Shown here: positions 1-10,630 of the stretch, in pieces
Layout of the letters: each line of letters begins with the position of its first letter
Numbering within the stretch: the stretch's first letter is position 1
Assembly: GCA_033977485.1 (NCBI GenBank)
Contig: CM066997.1
Location: 73,750,634 to 73,814,633 of the forward strand
Reading direction: 5' to 3'
Origin: Hydrangea macrophylla
Taxonomy: Eukaryota > Streptophyta > Magnoliopsida > Cornales > Hydrangeaceae
DNA length: 64,000 nucleotides
Program-made: the position numbers and the translations under genes
Notes under the pieces: generated by a model
Database searches by the model: none
What the model was told of the DNA's origin: nothing
The model's input: only the letters and a program-made list of their open reading frames with translations

Positions 1-452
1 GTGAGCTCACGGATAATGGTGGATGGTGGGATCACAGGTGCATCAGGCCTGTGCGGGCAAACATAATCTGGTACCTCAGGTACCCCCAACGCGGCTGAAA
101 CGGTAGCGGGACTGATGATGAACGAGCGACTCCGGAAGAAGGCATGGTATGTGAATGGTGCAACCGGGTCGCGGATCATAGTCGCACACGCACCTCGAAT
201 CCAGGACAGATTGACACTCTTGGCCAATGAAAGGAGATGGAACCAGTGAGGCATGGAGCGGATCCGTGTCAGGAACCATGGGCTCTCTGTCCAGACGTAC
301 TCAATAGGGCGCTCGATCATCACCATCCTCGTCTGAAAATGCCGCTCGTACCATAGCCTGTCCTCGTCATTCCGGAACCCATGTGTGGGTACCAGATCTG
401 GTATAATAAGGCTGAGGGGCTTGGACTTATGGTAGCCCGTCACTGGATTCAT
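1..452 (-). CDS. Athila-1 third ORF, N-terminal 150 residues (partial at window edge)
   Basis: Reading minus from the ATG at 452-450 (begins MNPVTGYHKSKPL) the frame is open to base 1 without a stop. The protein resembles the conserved plant-transposon domain found downstream of pol in Athila-type elements. Its function is unknown; the position matches the env-like gene of other Athila elements, but I see no signal peptide or membrane segment in the visible part. It aligns with Athila-2 from 37,805 leftward (shared pattern FLxRIRxMPxW and ALGVPEVPD). Just upstream, at 465-463, the minus strand reads TTTTTCAG followed by GG, a plausible 3' splice site; Athila-2 has TTTCAG/GA at the same place. 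This suggests expression from a spliced RNA, as reported for the barley Athila-like element Bagy-2. The start codon is the first Met conserved in both copies. Confidence 0.7.
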   Translation of the reverse strand, partial: MNPVTGYHKSKPLSLIIPDLVPTHGFRNDEDRLWYERHFQTRMVMIERPIEYVWTESPWFLTRIRSMPHWFHLLSLAKSVNLSWIRGACATMIRDPVAPFTYHAFFRSRSFIISPATVSAALGVPEVPDYVCPHRPDAPVIPPSTIIREL

Positions 453-532
453 CGCAGCAGCCCTGAAAAATAGACATGCCAAGATACAGATTAGAACAGA
501 AGAAAAGAAGAAAGAAACTGCCACTGCTGGAG

Positions 533-672
533 TTCGATCGATCTAAGTGAATTCGATCGATTGAACTGGAGTAGGCTTCGATCGCTTGAACATTGTTCAA
601 TCGATCGAACATTTCCCCTTCGATCACTCGAAACCAGTTCAAGCGATCGGACACAGCGATGTGCAGCGATCG
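533..672. repeat. Palindromic GATCGATC motif cluster (Athila-1 3' region, a)
   Basis: About eight units related to the perfect 14-bp palindrome TTCGATCGATCGAA, including half-changed forms with CGATCGCTTGAAC or TTCAAGCGATCG, separated by short unrelated spacers. The counterpart in Athila-2 lies at 37,886-38,052. Confidence 0.85.
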
Positions 673-1010
673 TAGAAACGCAAAGGAAACAAAAAGTGCA
701 CAAACAATGAACTATCAAAAGGAAATCCTAAGACCAAGGGGACACCCCCTTGGGATTTTCTAACACAATCATTAAGGAAATGAAAGACAAAAAACATGTG
801 GAGCCTACCTCGGTGTAGAAACCCGCAGTGGAGGTGGAGGGGATGATGAGATGACGATGAGGATGATTAGAGGGGTGATCTGGGCGTCTTATTGTGTACA
901 AGGACACAAAAATTGCCGAGTCGCCCCGCCCTTCTGTGCTCGAGCGCTTGAGTGTGTGTAAGTGAGGGAAATGAAGAGGTGTTCTGAAGACGCCTCGTTT
1001 AAATGCTGAG

Positions 1011-1130
1011 TTCGATCGATCGTACTATGGTCGAGCGATCGAAAGAAAATCCCTCAATCGATTGAATAGAAAATGCAAGCGCTTGAACATCCAGGTTTCG
1101 ATCGATCGGAAAGGGTTCGATCGATCGAAC
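1011..1130. repeat. Palindromic GATCGATC motif cluster (Athila-1 3' region, b)
   Basis: About six units of the same motif family, ending with two perfect or near-perfect copies. The counterpart in Athila-2 lies at 38,405-38,481. Confidence 0.85.
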
Positions 1131-1459
1131 GCAAAAATTTTAGAATTCAATGGGGAACATGAACCACATCACCCCCAACTATCAGAAAAAAAATCTGGAC
1201 ATGCAGAGAGACTGAAAAGCAATTGAAGTACAGGCATGTAGGACAGAAATTCAACCTCAGAATAGAAAATTGCAATTTATATAGAAATAAAACTTTATAA
1301 TTGCATCCAAATTGCAACATTATTACCCCCAACTGTGTTTAAGACCTTATTTAACTAAAGAAACCAGAAATAAAACTAAAACTAATAACATTCTGTCAAG
1401 AATTACACTCCAGTTGATAAACAAAAGATGAAATGAACAGAAACAACTGAAATGCAGCA

Positions 1460-2395
1460 CTAATCTTCGAGTATAAAGATTTCCTCTTCCACAATCTCTA
1501 CATAACCCGCCGAATCTTCAGAAGTGAAGTCCAAACTCGATGATTCCCTTTCCCAGAATAATCGAAAAGCAGCAAGGACATCATCAAACAAGTTTGGCGT
1601 CTCCAAAGAATTGAAAGCCCATGCAAGAGGTGATCCGGATGGAGACAAGGATAAAGGAGTATAATTTCGCAACGGACTGTCCTCTCGCGACGGAGTGTGT
1701 GGGGGCCTTATGTAGGGCCCAAGACCATGAATCAGTTGATGTGGAAGGAATACCGGAATACCATTTAGAAACATAGTGACAATCCTGGACAAAAGACAAC
1801 AAACCGAAATTAAAATAACAGAACACAAGCAACACGGATTAATACGAAAAGAAAAAACAATGAACAGAAACAAAAATACAAAGAAATGTGACAAGTTCCA
1901 ACCTCACTATTGGCATAGGGTCCCAAAATGCACTGGCTGGCAAGGGGCATTGGAGCCTGAATAGCAGGAAGCTCAGGTGCACATAGCGGTATGGGACCAA
2001 CTCTGGAACAAGGAAATCATCCACGAAAACAAAGACGGCATTGTGGCGGTCTGGGACGACATCCTGGAGGTCATGATCTTCCCATGGCTCCCACATATCA
2101 TCATTTTCCCATTGTGCCATGAGTGCATCATCCACCATTCTTCTCATGAACAGGTCTTCTTCCTCCTCCACATCATCGTCATCCTGAAATCCCATATTTT
2201 CGTATGGATTGATATCCAGGAGGGCTGGTGGGTATGGAATGTACTCTTGAGCAGCATCAATGAGAGAATGAGCTTCAGGATCTTGATGAAGCAAAGGGCA
2301 GGGTGTGAGTTCACCCTCAGTCCAGGTGCCACAACGACATTCTGACTCAGCCCAAGAACCGACAGAATGAACATCATCACCTCGCATCTATGCAC
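1460..2395 (-). CDS. Predicted spliced acidic accessory protein of Athila-1 (exons 2,395-1,903 and 1,784-1,460)
   Basis: I do not recognise a named family. Exon A opens after a 3' splice site (TGTTGCAG/G at 2,396) behind a long pyrimidine-rich tract; the first Met is at 2,387. It encodes an acidic protein (motif DDVHSVGSW near the start, then a D/E run, then MWEPWED and DLQDVVP). A donor GAG/GT at 1,903/1,902 and acceptor TTTTGTCCAG/G at 1,785/1,784 define a 118-bp T-rich intron, phase 2. The join keeps the frame into exon B (FLPHQLIHGLGPY, then SPL...TPLSLSPS) and stops at 1,460. Both exons are recognisable in Athila-2 (39,716-39,253 and about 39,131-38,809), where amino-acid similarity continues across a frameshift. 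This argues that the frames were once selected. It lies directly after pol. The role is unknown. Confidence 0.6.
1785..1902 (-). other. Predicted intron in Athila-1 accessory gene
   Basis: 118 bp on the minus strand from GTTGGA to TTTTGTCCAG, T-rich throughout. Splicing joins AG to G to make an Arg codon and keeps the frame that is conserved with Athila-2. An alternative donor two codons earlier (ATA/GTGAGG) would enter a frame that is less conserved, so I prefer the later donor. In Athila-2 the acceptor AG has been lost. Confidence 0.55.
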
Positions 2396-2542
2396 CTGCA
2401 ACAGAGTGGTTTAAAGTATAATGGATTAGAACTAGATCACAAACACGAAATAACGAACGAAAACTTAAAAACAAAAGAGAGAAACTAAAATGCAAGGAAA
2501 GAAAAGAAATACAACAACAATTTGGAACTCCACTTTGGATTT

Positions 2543-5500
2543 TTAAGTGTGAGAATAGCTGGGCTCATCCAGCTGGATGTGCTCAACTTCAGTGTGGAAG
2601 TTCTCCAAGAACGGTTTCAATCTTTGGCCATTGATCTTGAAATAATCATCGTTCTTTGGATTGACAATCTCAACCGCCCCATGTGGAAAAATAGTTTTTA
2701 CGATGAACGGGCCTGTCCAACGGGAACGGAGCTTTCCTGGGAAAAGGTGGAGGCGAGAGTCATACAGCAAAACTTTCTGCCCCGGCTCAAATGATTTACG
2801 AAAAATCGTATGATCGTGGCGAGCCTTCAACTTTTCCTTATGCAACTTCGCAGAGTCATACGCATCTCGTCGTATTTCCTCTAGCTCTGCAAGTTGGAGC
2901 TTGCGTAGCTGACCTCCCTCTTGAATGTCAAAGTTCAATGAGCGTGTCGCCCAATAAGCTTTATGTTCAATTTCAACAGGAAGGTGGCAAGCTTTCCCGT
3001 AAACCAATCTATACGGGGACATACCAAGATTCGTCTTATAAGCAGTACGGTATGCCCATAACGCGTCAGTCAATTTGTATGCCCAGTCTTTTCGATTGGG
3101 ACTAACCGTCTTTTCGAGAATATGCTTGATTTCTCGGTTAGCCAATTCTGCTTGCCCATTTGACTGTGGATGATAGGCAAGAGCGATTTTATGATGGACT
3201 CCGTATTTCTTGAGAAGTGACTCCAAGGGCCTATTGCAAAAATGCTTGCCTTGGTCACTTAGTAAAGCTTTCGGAGTACCAAAACGAGACAAGATATGCT
3301 CTCTTAGAAATGACATGACCGTTCTGTGGTCATTTCGTCTCATTGGTATCGCTTCTACCCATTTCGATACATACTCTACAGCAAGGAGTATGTATTCACA
3401 GTTATTAGACTTGGGAAATGGACCCATAAAATCTATGCCCCAACAATCAAATATCTCAATTGTGATGATAGGGGTTAAAGGCATAGAATTCCTTTTAGAA
3501 ATAGTTCCAAGCTTTTGACAGCGTTGGCATGTCTTACAAAAGGAATAAGCATCTTTGAAGACTGTGGGCCAGTAAAAACCGCTTTGTAGGACTTTTTGTG
3601 CGGTCTTCTGTGACGCGAAGTGGCCACTGCATGCCTCAGAATGGCATGACGCTAATATTACGGTTATATCCTCATTGGGGACGCAGCGCCTGATGACCTG
3701 ATCAGCACAGTACTTGAAAAGGTATGGGTCATCAAAGAAGAAATGACGCGCGAACGAGAGGAACCGTTTTCTGTCTTGGTTCGACCAATGAATCAGTGTT
3801 TCACCCGTGACAAGGTAGTTTACAATATCAGCATACCAAGGCAGGCTACTTACTGCCAGTAGCTGTTCGTCTGGGAACTCATCCTTAATGGATTGGGATT
3901 CAGTGTTGTCGATAAAAGTCAACCAGGAAAGATGATCCGCAACCACATTCTCTACTCCTTTCTTATCTTTGATTGTTAAATCAAACTCTTGGAGTAAGAG
4001 TATCCAGCGAATAAGCCGTTGTTTAGCGTCTTTCTTTGACAGCAGATACTTGAGGGCCGAATGATCTGTAAAACAGACGATTGGTGACCCTATCAAATAA
4101 GACCTAAACTTATCTAGAGCGAATACTACTGCCAGCAGCTCCTTTTCAGTAGTAGTGTAATTCATTTGAGCTTCATTCAAAGTTCGGCTGGCATAGTATA
4201 TCACATGTGGCTTATTGTCCTTTCTCTGGCCTAGGACTGCGCCAATGGCGTAATCACTAGCATCGCACATTAATTCAAAAGGCAAACCCCAGTCGGGTGC
4301 CTGTATTATAGGTGCGGAGGTGAGGAGATCTTTTAGATCCTCAAAGGACTTTTGGCAACTCTCTGACCACTCGAACGGTGCATCTTTGACAAGAAGTTGA
4401 CAAAGGGGTCGAGAGATTGCACTGAAGTTCTGGATAAACTGACGATAAAAACCTGCATGCCCCAAGAATGAACGGATGTCTCTTACTGTACGGGGGATGG
4501 GTAGATTTGAGATTATGTCGATTTTTGCCTTATCCACTTAGATTCCTTCATCGGATATTATATGGCCGAGGACTATTCCCTTGGTCACCATAAAGTGACA
4601 CTTTTCCCAATTCAAGACTAGGTGTTTGTCCTCACACCGCATTAAAACCTGCTCGAGATTGCTGAGGCAATCTTCAAAGCTATGGCCAAACACTGAAAAA
4701 TCATCCATGAAGACTTCAAGGATGTTTTCGACCATGTCACTGAATATGCTTAGCATGCACCGCTGAAAGGTAGCCGGTGCATTACATAAACCAAACGGCA
4801 TTCGTCGGTAGGCAAATGTACCAAATGGACAAGTGAACGTGGTTTTCTCCTGATCTTCAGGAGCAATTTCAATTTGATTATATCCACTGTATCCATCCAA
4901 AAAACAGTAATACTTGTGACCCGCCACACGTTCTAGCATTTGATCCATGAATGGCAAAGGAAAATGGTCCTTTCGGGTTACAGTATTTAACTTCCTGTAG
5001 TCAATATACATCCTCCATCCAGTGGGGATACGTGTTGGTACCAATTCACCATCTTTGTTCGGGATGACCGTTATGCCTGCTTTCTTTGGAACTACTTGGG
5101 TAGGACTAACCCAAGGACTGTCAGATATCGGGTAAATCATCCCAACATCAAGTAGTTTAAGCACTTCCTTTTTAACTACTTCTTGCATGTTGGGATTCAT
5201 ACGCCTTTGCATTTGCCTTGAGGGTTTAGCGTCTTCCTCCAGATATATCTTATGCGTGCATATGGATGGGCTTATGCCTTTGAGGTCAGCAATTGTCCAT
5301 CCCATAGCATCCTTATGCTTCGCCGGCATTTGCACTAGCCTACCTTCCTGTTCATGAGTTAAAGCAGATGAAATGATCACAGGATAGGTTTTTCCAGTCC
5401 CTAAGAACGCGTATTTTAGCTCTTTGGGAAGCTCCTTCAATTCTAACTCTGGAAACTGGAAACTAGAGGGCATTACCAACTTGGTTTTAGGAGGCAGTTG

Positions 5501-8104
5501 TTCGTATGGCATTACCCACATGCAATCGGCTCTATCCTCCTCTATCGTATCCATCATAAGACACGTCTGGTTCAGGTCAGCATCCAATGGGGTGGACTCT
5601 GCAGGCTGATAGATATCGCCAAATTGAGTCATCACAACTTCCAAAGGATCTTTGTAGTCGACCAAGTCAACTTCATCTTCAATGACCGTGTCTATATAAT
5701 GAATTTCTTCCTCGTCATCGTATTCTTCCGGTCGGGGATTGGAAAAGATCTTGACATTCAATGTCATGTTCCCGAATACGATAGTCATGATACCACTTCT
5801 AATCTTGATTGTGGCATCAATGGTATTGAGGAATGGGCGTCCAAAGATAACCGGGATATGTGCACCAGGATTAGACACAGGTTCTGTGCCCAATATCACG
5901 AAATCAACCGGAAAGACAAAAGAGTCTATTTGGACAAGGACGTCCTCTAATACCCCTCTAGGGTACTTCACAGATATGTCTGCCAATTGCAAAGCGACTC
6001 GGGTGGGTTTGAGTTCACCCAACCCTAGCTGTTTATAGACTGAATATGGCAGCAGGTTCACGCTTGCTCCTAAATTGAGGAGTGCGTTATCTATCTTTTG
6101 ATTCCCAATTCTGCATGAGACAGTAGGTGTACCGGGATCTTTGAGTTTTGGAGGTAACTCATTTTGAATGATCGCACTGGCTTGGCACGCGACATACGCA
6201 TGTTTCTTCACGCTTTGCCTCCTTTTGACCGTGCATAGATCTTTGAGATACTTAGCATAGGCCGGCACTTGCTTGATAGCATCTAGGAGTGGAAGGTTAA
6301 TTTTAACTTGCTTAAATAATTCCAAAAACTCCTGATTCTTTGTCTTATTCTTGGGTTTCTTCAACCGTTGAGGATAAGGTGCAGGAAAGGGGCATTTTGG
6401 TGGTTCTTCCTTAACAGACTCCTTTCCAGGCCTTCGCTCAACTTCTTCCTCTACTCTAGGAGCTTCAATGTTTGCCTTCATTGGTTCGTCATTAGTAGAC
6501 GGCTCCTCCTCTCGAGTAGATGGTAGCTCAACTTCTTCATCCACCACTTCCTCCTCTTTGTACACCTCGGGAGTGGACAGAGGCATGCTTTTCTCTATGA
6601 TTTTTCCACTTCTCAGTGTAGTCACAGCTTTAGCATGTTCTTGATTGTTAGGACCATTGTTATGTCCCTTGGGGTTCGGAAGTGGTTGGGCAGGGAATGT
6701 TCCTCCTGAGCCTTCTTGCCGTGCATCTATCCTCTCTAAAGTGGCAGACATTCTACTCATCATTTGTATGAGTTGCTGCGTTAGATTGGCATTAGCAAGT
6801 GGCTCTTCTTCTTGTACCTTCTTGTGCGGTGGCACATAGGTATTGGTTTGTGGTGCATTGGAGGGTTGAGCTTGGTTGTAATTATTGGTTCTGTTTTGAT
6901 TGTATTGCTGGGACGGCCTATTGTTTTGCCCTTGATATTGATTGTTGTTGTAGGGCTGCTGTTGATATTGATTTTGGGTCCCAGCATTATTTCTCCAATC
7001 AAAACCGGGGTGATTCCATCTATTGTTACTTTGAAAGTTATTGTTGGAATTCCCCGCCCCTCGAAAACCTTGCATGGCATTCATCTCTATAGGGGCTTGC
7101 TCTTGAAAATATGGCACATTAGGACAATATTGAGTTGTATGTCCCAACATGTTGCATGTGCCACATGGTTCCTCAGGCATGACTTGCCTGGAGCTCTCTC
7201 CTTTCATGCTTAACTCCTCTATCGTTTTTGCTAGCTCTGCATACTTAGTCGTGAGGTGATCTTCACTGGTTAGCTGATATAGGCTTTTCTCCTCGACACA
7301 GGATATCTGTGAGAGTGAGACATTGTAAGAATTTGACCATTCATGAGCGTATTCAGCTAACCATTCGAAATGGGCTTCGGCCGCTTCAGTGTTTTTACGC
7401 AGAAATGGTCCAGAACTCATCGTTTCCACTAATTTCTTTGTTTCACCATTCAACCCTTGATAAAAGAAGCTGATAGTTCGCCATTTCTCAAACCCATGGT
7501 GTGGGCATGAGAGAAGCAAATCTTTGAAACGCTCCCACGCTTGTGTGAAGGTTTCATTGCTCTTTTGTTTATAGGAATTGATTTGACGCTGAAGGTCTGT
7601 GGTCATGCGAGTAGGATAGAATTTCTTCAGAAACGCGGTGCTCATCGCATGCCAGGTGAAAATTGAATTCGATTTTAGGGAGTGGAGCCACGCCTTCGCT
7701 TTATCTTTCAAAGTGAAGGGGAATAGCATTAGATGCGTCACCTCCCTAGGACAATTTTGCGAGAATGTTTTGCAAACATCCTCGAAATCGGTGACATGTA
7801 AATACGCCTTCTCACTTTCCATCCCATGGAAAGTGGGAAGCAGTTGAATCATCCCATTGCGAAACTGAAATTCGCCATTATGCGGTGGGATTTGAATGCA
7901 AGAGGGCGTAGGTGCATGTTCTGGTTGCATGAGATCGCAAAGAGGACGTAGCGCCTCATCAATTGGCACCATATTATTGTCACCATTTTCACTCTGATGA
8001 TCATCCATTGATTCAGTTGGAGTGGCTATCGGGTTGATGGAACTATCAGAGTCAGAGCGGTAGAATGGATTTCCAAAAATTCCTTCAATAGAATTCTTGG
8101 ACAT
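2543..8104 (-). CDS. gag-pol: Athila-1 gag-pol polyprotein, one internal stop
   Basis: One continuous frame of 1,853 residues interrupted once, by TAA at 4,540-4,538 (codon 1189), where Athila-2 has a Gln codon. Order: Gag (about residues 80-300), zinc knuckle CX2CX4HX4C (314-327), Asn/Gln-rich then Glu-rich linker, aspartic protease (about 660-780), reverse transcriptase with FMDD (Asp 1134-1135), RNase H (CDASDYAIG, then TEKELLA and [10 protein letters not shown]), integrase zinc finger HHCC and DDE core ([29 protein letters not shown]). It provides particle assembly, RNA packaging, cDNA synthesis and integration. The protease site reads NLGAS at residue 677; Athila-2 keeps an Asp there, so the catalytic Asp is replaced by Asn. 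The start at 8,104 matches the Athila-2 start (MSxNS). With the stop and the protease change this copy is probably not autonomous. Confidence 0.93.
4538..4540 (-). other. In-frame TAA inside Athila-1 pol
   Basis: Single stop between reverse transcriptase and RNase H. Athila-2 encodes Gln at this position, so a C-to-T change from CAA is the simplest origin. It is not at the gag-pol border, where programmed recoding would be expected. Confidence 0.9.
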
Positions 8105-8220
8105 GAACTAAGAGAGTCCCTAGGGTGAGAACTTACCCACAAGAACTGAAAAGAAGAGAAAATAAAAATAGAAAGAGATGAAGAGTGACTGAGGTAATCT
8201 AAGGAATTGATCGTCGCCGT
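8105..8220 (-). other. Athila-1 leader between primer site and gag
   Basis: Short purine-poor leader on the minus strand between the tRNA-Asp primer site and the gag start. Similar in length to the Athila-2 leader (45,369-45,473). No further feature seen. Confidence 0.6.
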
Positions 8221-8237
8221 CCCCGGCAACGGCGCCA
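8221..8237 (-). promoter_or_regulatory. Primer-binding site, tRNA-Asp (Athila-1)
   Basis: The plus strand reads CCCCGGCAACGGCGCCA, identical to the 3' end with CCA of plant tRNA-Asp(GTC) as I know it, so the minus-strand element RNA can pair with that tRNA. It lies six bases inside the LTR. tRNA-Asp priming is typical of Athila elements. Confidence 0.93.
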
Positions 8238-8902
8238 AAAACTTGACACGTTAAAAATCTTGTGCGCTCTTGTGCAATACCCAAGTGTAGGTAGACGTGC
8301 AAGTAGTAACTGGTAAGACCAGGTCGATCCCACAGGGAAGGTGTTGATCCATTGAATTAGACTATCCTCAAAGAAAACAAAATAAAATGAATAAGATTGA
8401 ACGATGGTGCAGAACACAAAGTTCCACAAACTAAGATTACTAATGAAGATAATTAAGATTAAATGAACGATCTAACTAGCTAGTTAAAAACAGTACTCTA
8501 AAGTAGGATGTTTAACTTTAAGAAGAAAGTGTTGGGATTACACTAATCCACAGTAATCTAGCTATCTACCATGCATTTGCTTTGAAGCACAAAGGAGTAC
8601 ATTACCCACAGTTTTCCGTATTCCTCTAAAGATGGAGAATCTATGACCCTTTCATGACTGGGACCACATCATCACAGTTAAGTTAAAATACGTGAAAGCG
8701 GTTTAATCCAATAGTTAAGACTTGCACCCTCAATGGTGTTAGCATTGAAGGTGGTTTGCAAAATGTATTGAAAGAAAATGCCTTAGGGCCTTAGTTTTAA
8801 AAACTGTTTTGACAAACTGAGCATTTTTGGGACAGAATGATAACAAATCTTAAAACAAAAGGTCCTGGAATACTGCAGGGAACATCCTCAAGAATCAGGG
8901 AG

Positions 8903-9022
8903 TTCGATCGATCGATGCGCTTTCGATCGATCGAAGACCTTCATCTCTCAATCGATCGAACTGACTTCGATCGCTTGACTGTCTCTGGTTCGATCGATCG
9001 AACTAACTCCGATCGATCGAAC
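8903..9022. repeat. Palindromic GATCGATC motif cluster (Athila-1 LTR, a)
   Basis: Six 13-14 bp units, four of them TTCGATCGATCGAA or one base away and one with CGATCGCTTGA, with spacers of about 5, 12, 5, 9 and 5 bp. Spacing and spacer sequence are partly conserved in both Athila-2 LTRs. Confidence 0.9.
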
Positions 9023-9517
9023 ACAGCGATTCTTCTGCTGCATGGCAGAAGCTGGAGATCACTGTTTCATCGTGTTCTCCCAACCTGGGACTACTCAGAC
9101 ATCGTCTGGAGTGTCACAGATTGATATTTAACGTAAGAAAACATTAAAACCTTGTTTGGTTGCGAGTTTTTCATGGAAAATATAAAAACTATGGCTTTGA
9201 GAATAACTAGCATGCAATACTACAAGATGAACGATTAAGCTACGACTACAGAGTGCAGAATGTAAATAGACAGTATATGAATAACCTGGAACGTAGAATA
9301 CTTGTATTAACTTAAAGAAATCCGGTTCACGATGTAAAGGCTCAATGAAAACCTACAAAAACACAAGCAAACTCTCTATCTCTCTCTCTAAAACTGTAAA
9401 AAATAAAATGTGTGTGTCCTCCAGGACGTATACAATACACATATATATAAGAAACCTAAGAAACTAGGGTTAAAAACCCGCATCTGCTGCGCACACGAAT
9501 GTTACTGGAAATACCAC

Positions 9518-9629
9518 GTTCGATCGATCGAACTGCTCTCGATCGATCGAACCCTTAAGCCTCAAGCGCTTCTACACTCTTTAAGCGATCGAACGCTCGA
9601 TCGATCGAACCGGGTTAGATCGATCGAAC
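9518..9629. repeat. Palindromic GATCGATC motif cluster (Athila-1 LTR, b)
   Basis: Second LTR cluster, just upstream (plus-strand sense: right) of the putative TATA region, with four full units and CAAGCGCTT- or AAGCGATCG-type half units between them. Counterparts: 33,814-33,890 and 46,773-46,850. Confidence 0.88.
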
Positions 9630-9881
9630 TCCAAATTTCAGCTTTGACTTCTCTTGTTTTCATTCCAGCATTCCATTTATCCTGATGTTCGTTTGTTTAG
9701 TCCACACAGCAGTGATCTGCACAAACAGCAGCTAAAACAATACAACTTATCATAGACTAATCATATTGTATGAAAATTAGCCTTGCCATGCAAATTGCAG
9801 ATAAAACGGAAAGTTATGTTAAAAACTAATACAATTCTTCCTTTTAGCGCGGTTGTATTTTACAAATACCCCCGCTTTGCA

Positions 9882-10630
9882 GTCATATCAATTCTATATG
9901 AACATTACATTGGCTCTTAGTTGAGACTTGTATATCTATGGGAACGTTGTGGTTTCAACAAATTAGAAGTAATTCATGACTTTGTCAACCTTCCCTATTT
10001 TTGTTAGATTTAGGCTAAAATTGGGTATAATACTTAGGATTTAATATTATATTATGATTTCTTGACTTTTCTCTCATTTATTTCATTTCTTAATTTTATT
10101 GATTTTCGACTCCATGTGCCACACCTTAGACTAGGGTTCTTGCCTTATATGTATATATGGATTAGAGACCTCTTTTTGGATTTCTATTTTTGTATGCATT
10201 GCACGTTTAATATTTGGAGCTGAGTCCTGGGTAAGTTTCCTTGTTCTCTATTTTGCACGTCATTTTACTTACTGCATGAATTAAGTGGTTTTGTATGCCT
10301 TTTATCGTTAGCAATCTTGCACCCTTTTTTTTACATGCTATTAGAATGTGTGTATATGTATATGTATTAGTTGAGGGCATGCTTAGATTAATAATTTGAT
10401 TAAAAAGGATCTTGAGTAGAGGCCTATCATGAGAGATAGGATGAGAGGTGGTGTTTTAGTCCGCCGGGCTCCTTCTCCTCTCATTTCATAATCTTCAGAC
10501 CTAGAAATCTCTGGTTTCTAAAAGATCAGTTTACTTTTAAAATGGTTGAATTTTCCTCAAAATTAAGTGGTGACTCTATTTGTTTTAAAAGAAAGAAAGT
10601 AAAAAGAACATTCAGGGTACCGTATCGACA
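9882..10630 (+). mobile_element. 3' part of a Tat family-B LTR, split by Athila-1
   Basis: From about 10,060 onward the sequence aligns with 62,900-63,534, the 3' end of the family-B LTR at the right of the window: shared ACACCTTAGA, TATATGGATTAGAGA, GCATTGCACGTTTAAT and the GAGGCCTATC...GTGTTTTAGTCCG block. It ends CGTATCGACA at 10,630, matching GCGATATCCACA at 63,534. No primer site follows, so this is a 3' or solo LTR. Athila-1 appears to have inserted into it at 9,881/9,882. Confidence 0.6.

Larger units (their letters stand above)
453..1459 (-). other. Athila-1 non-coding spacer between accessory gene and third ORF
   Basis: No reading frame here is conserved with Athila-2. The stretch holds two clusters of palindromic GATCGATC motifs (533-672 and 1,011-1,130) and two minus-strand purine runs reading AGTTGGGGGT (near 1,168 and 1,326). 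The matching part of Athila-2 (37,815-38,808) has the same layout with two motif clusters and at least one of the purine runs, so the arrangement is a family trait. Confidence 0.6.
1..9881 (-). mobile_element. Athila-1: Athila-type Ty3/gypsy retrotransposon, 3' end outside window
   Basis: A minus-strand element. In its own 5' to 3' order it has a 5' LTR (9,881-8,244), a tRNA-Asp primer site, gag-pol, a predicted spliced accessory gene and a third ORF that is open at the window edge. Gag sequence type, the D-L-G-A-S-like protease, the tRNA-Asp primer and the extra ORFs after pol place it in the Athila group (established family knowledge). The 3' LTR should lie left of base 1. The right flank (gtcat at 9,882-9,886) is the only side on which a target duplication could be read. 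Its coding region is far better preserved than that of Athila-2, so it is probably the younger insertion; that is inference. Confidence 0.9.
8244..9881 (-). mobile_element. Athila-1 5' LTR
   Basis: 1,638 bp from TGACACG at 8,244 to TTTGCA at 9,881, aligned end to end with the Athila-2 LTRs, which run from TGACACG to TTGTCA. It holds a minus-strand TATA-like stretch at 9,441-9,450, a CT microsatellite near 9,375-9,390 and two palindrome clusters (8,903-9,022 and 9,518-9,629). The right end has lost the terminal GTCA seen in Athila-2. Confidence 0.88.

Noticed and set aside
4537..4541. Programmed stop-codon read-through in Athila-1 pol
   Set aside because: The stop is between reverse transcriptase and RNase H, not at a gag-pol border, and Athila-2 has Gln there; a point mutation is simpler.
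5424..6038. Plus-strand ORFs opposite Athila gag-pol
   Set aside because: Shadows of a well-supported minus-strand coding region.
8221..8237. 3' end of a tRNA-Asp gene
   Set aside because: Only 17 bases match, six bases from an LTR; the same occurs at 45,474. These are primer-binding sites.
8903..9022. CRISPR-like array
   Set aside because: Units are 14 bp, degenerate, palindromic and separated by 5-12 bp spacers in plant retroelement DNA; there are no cas genes.
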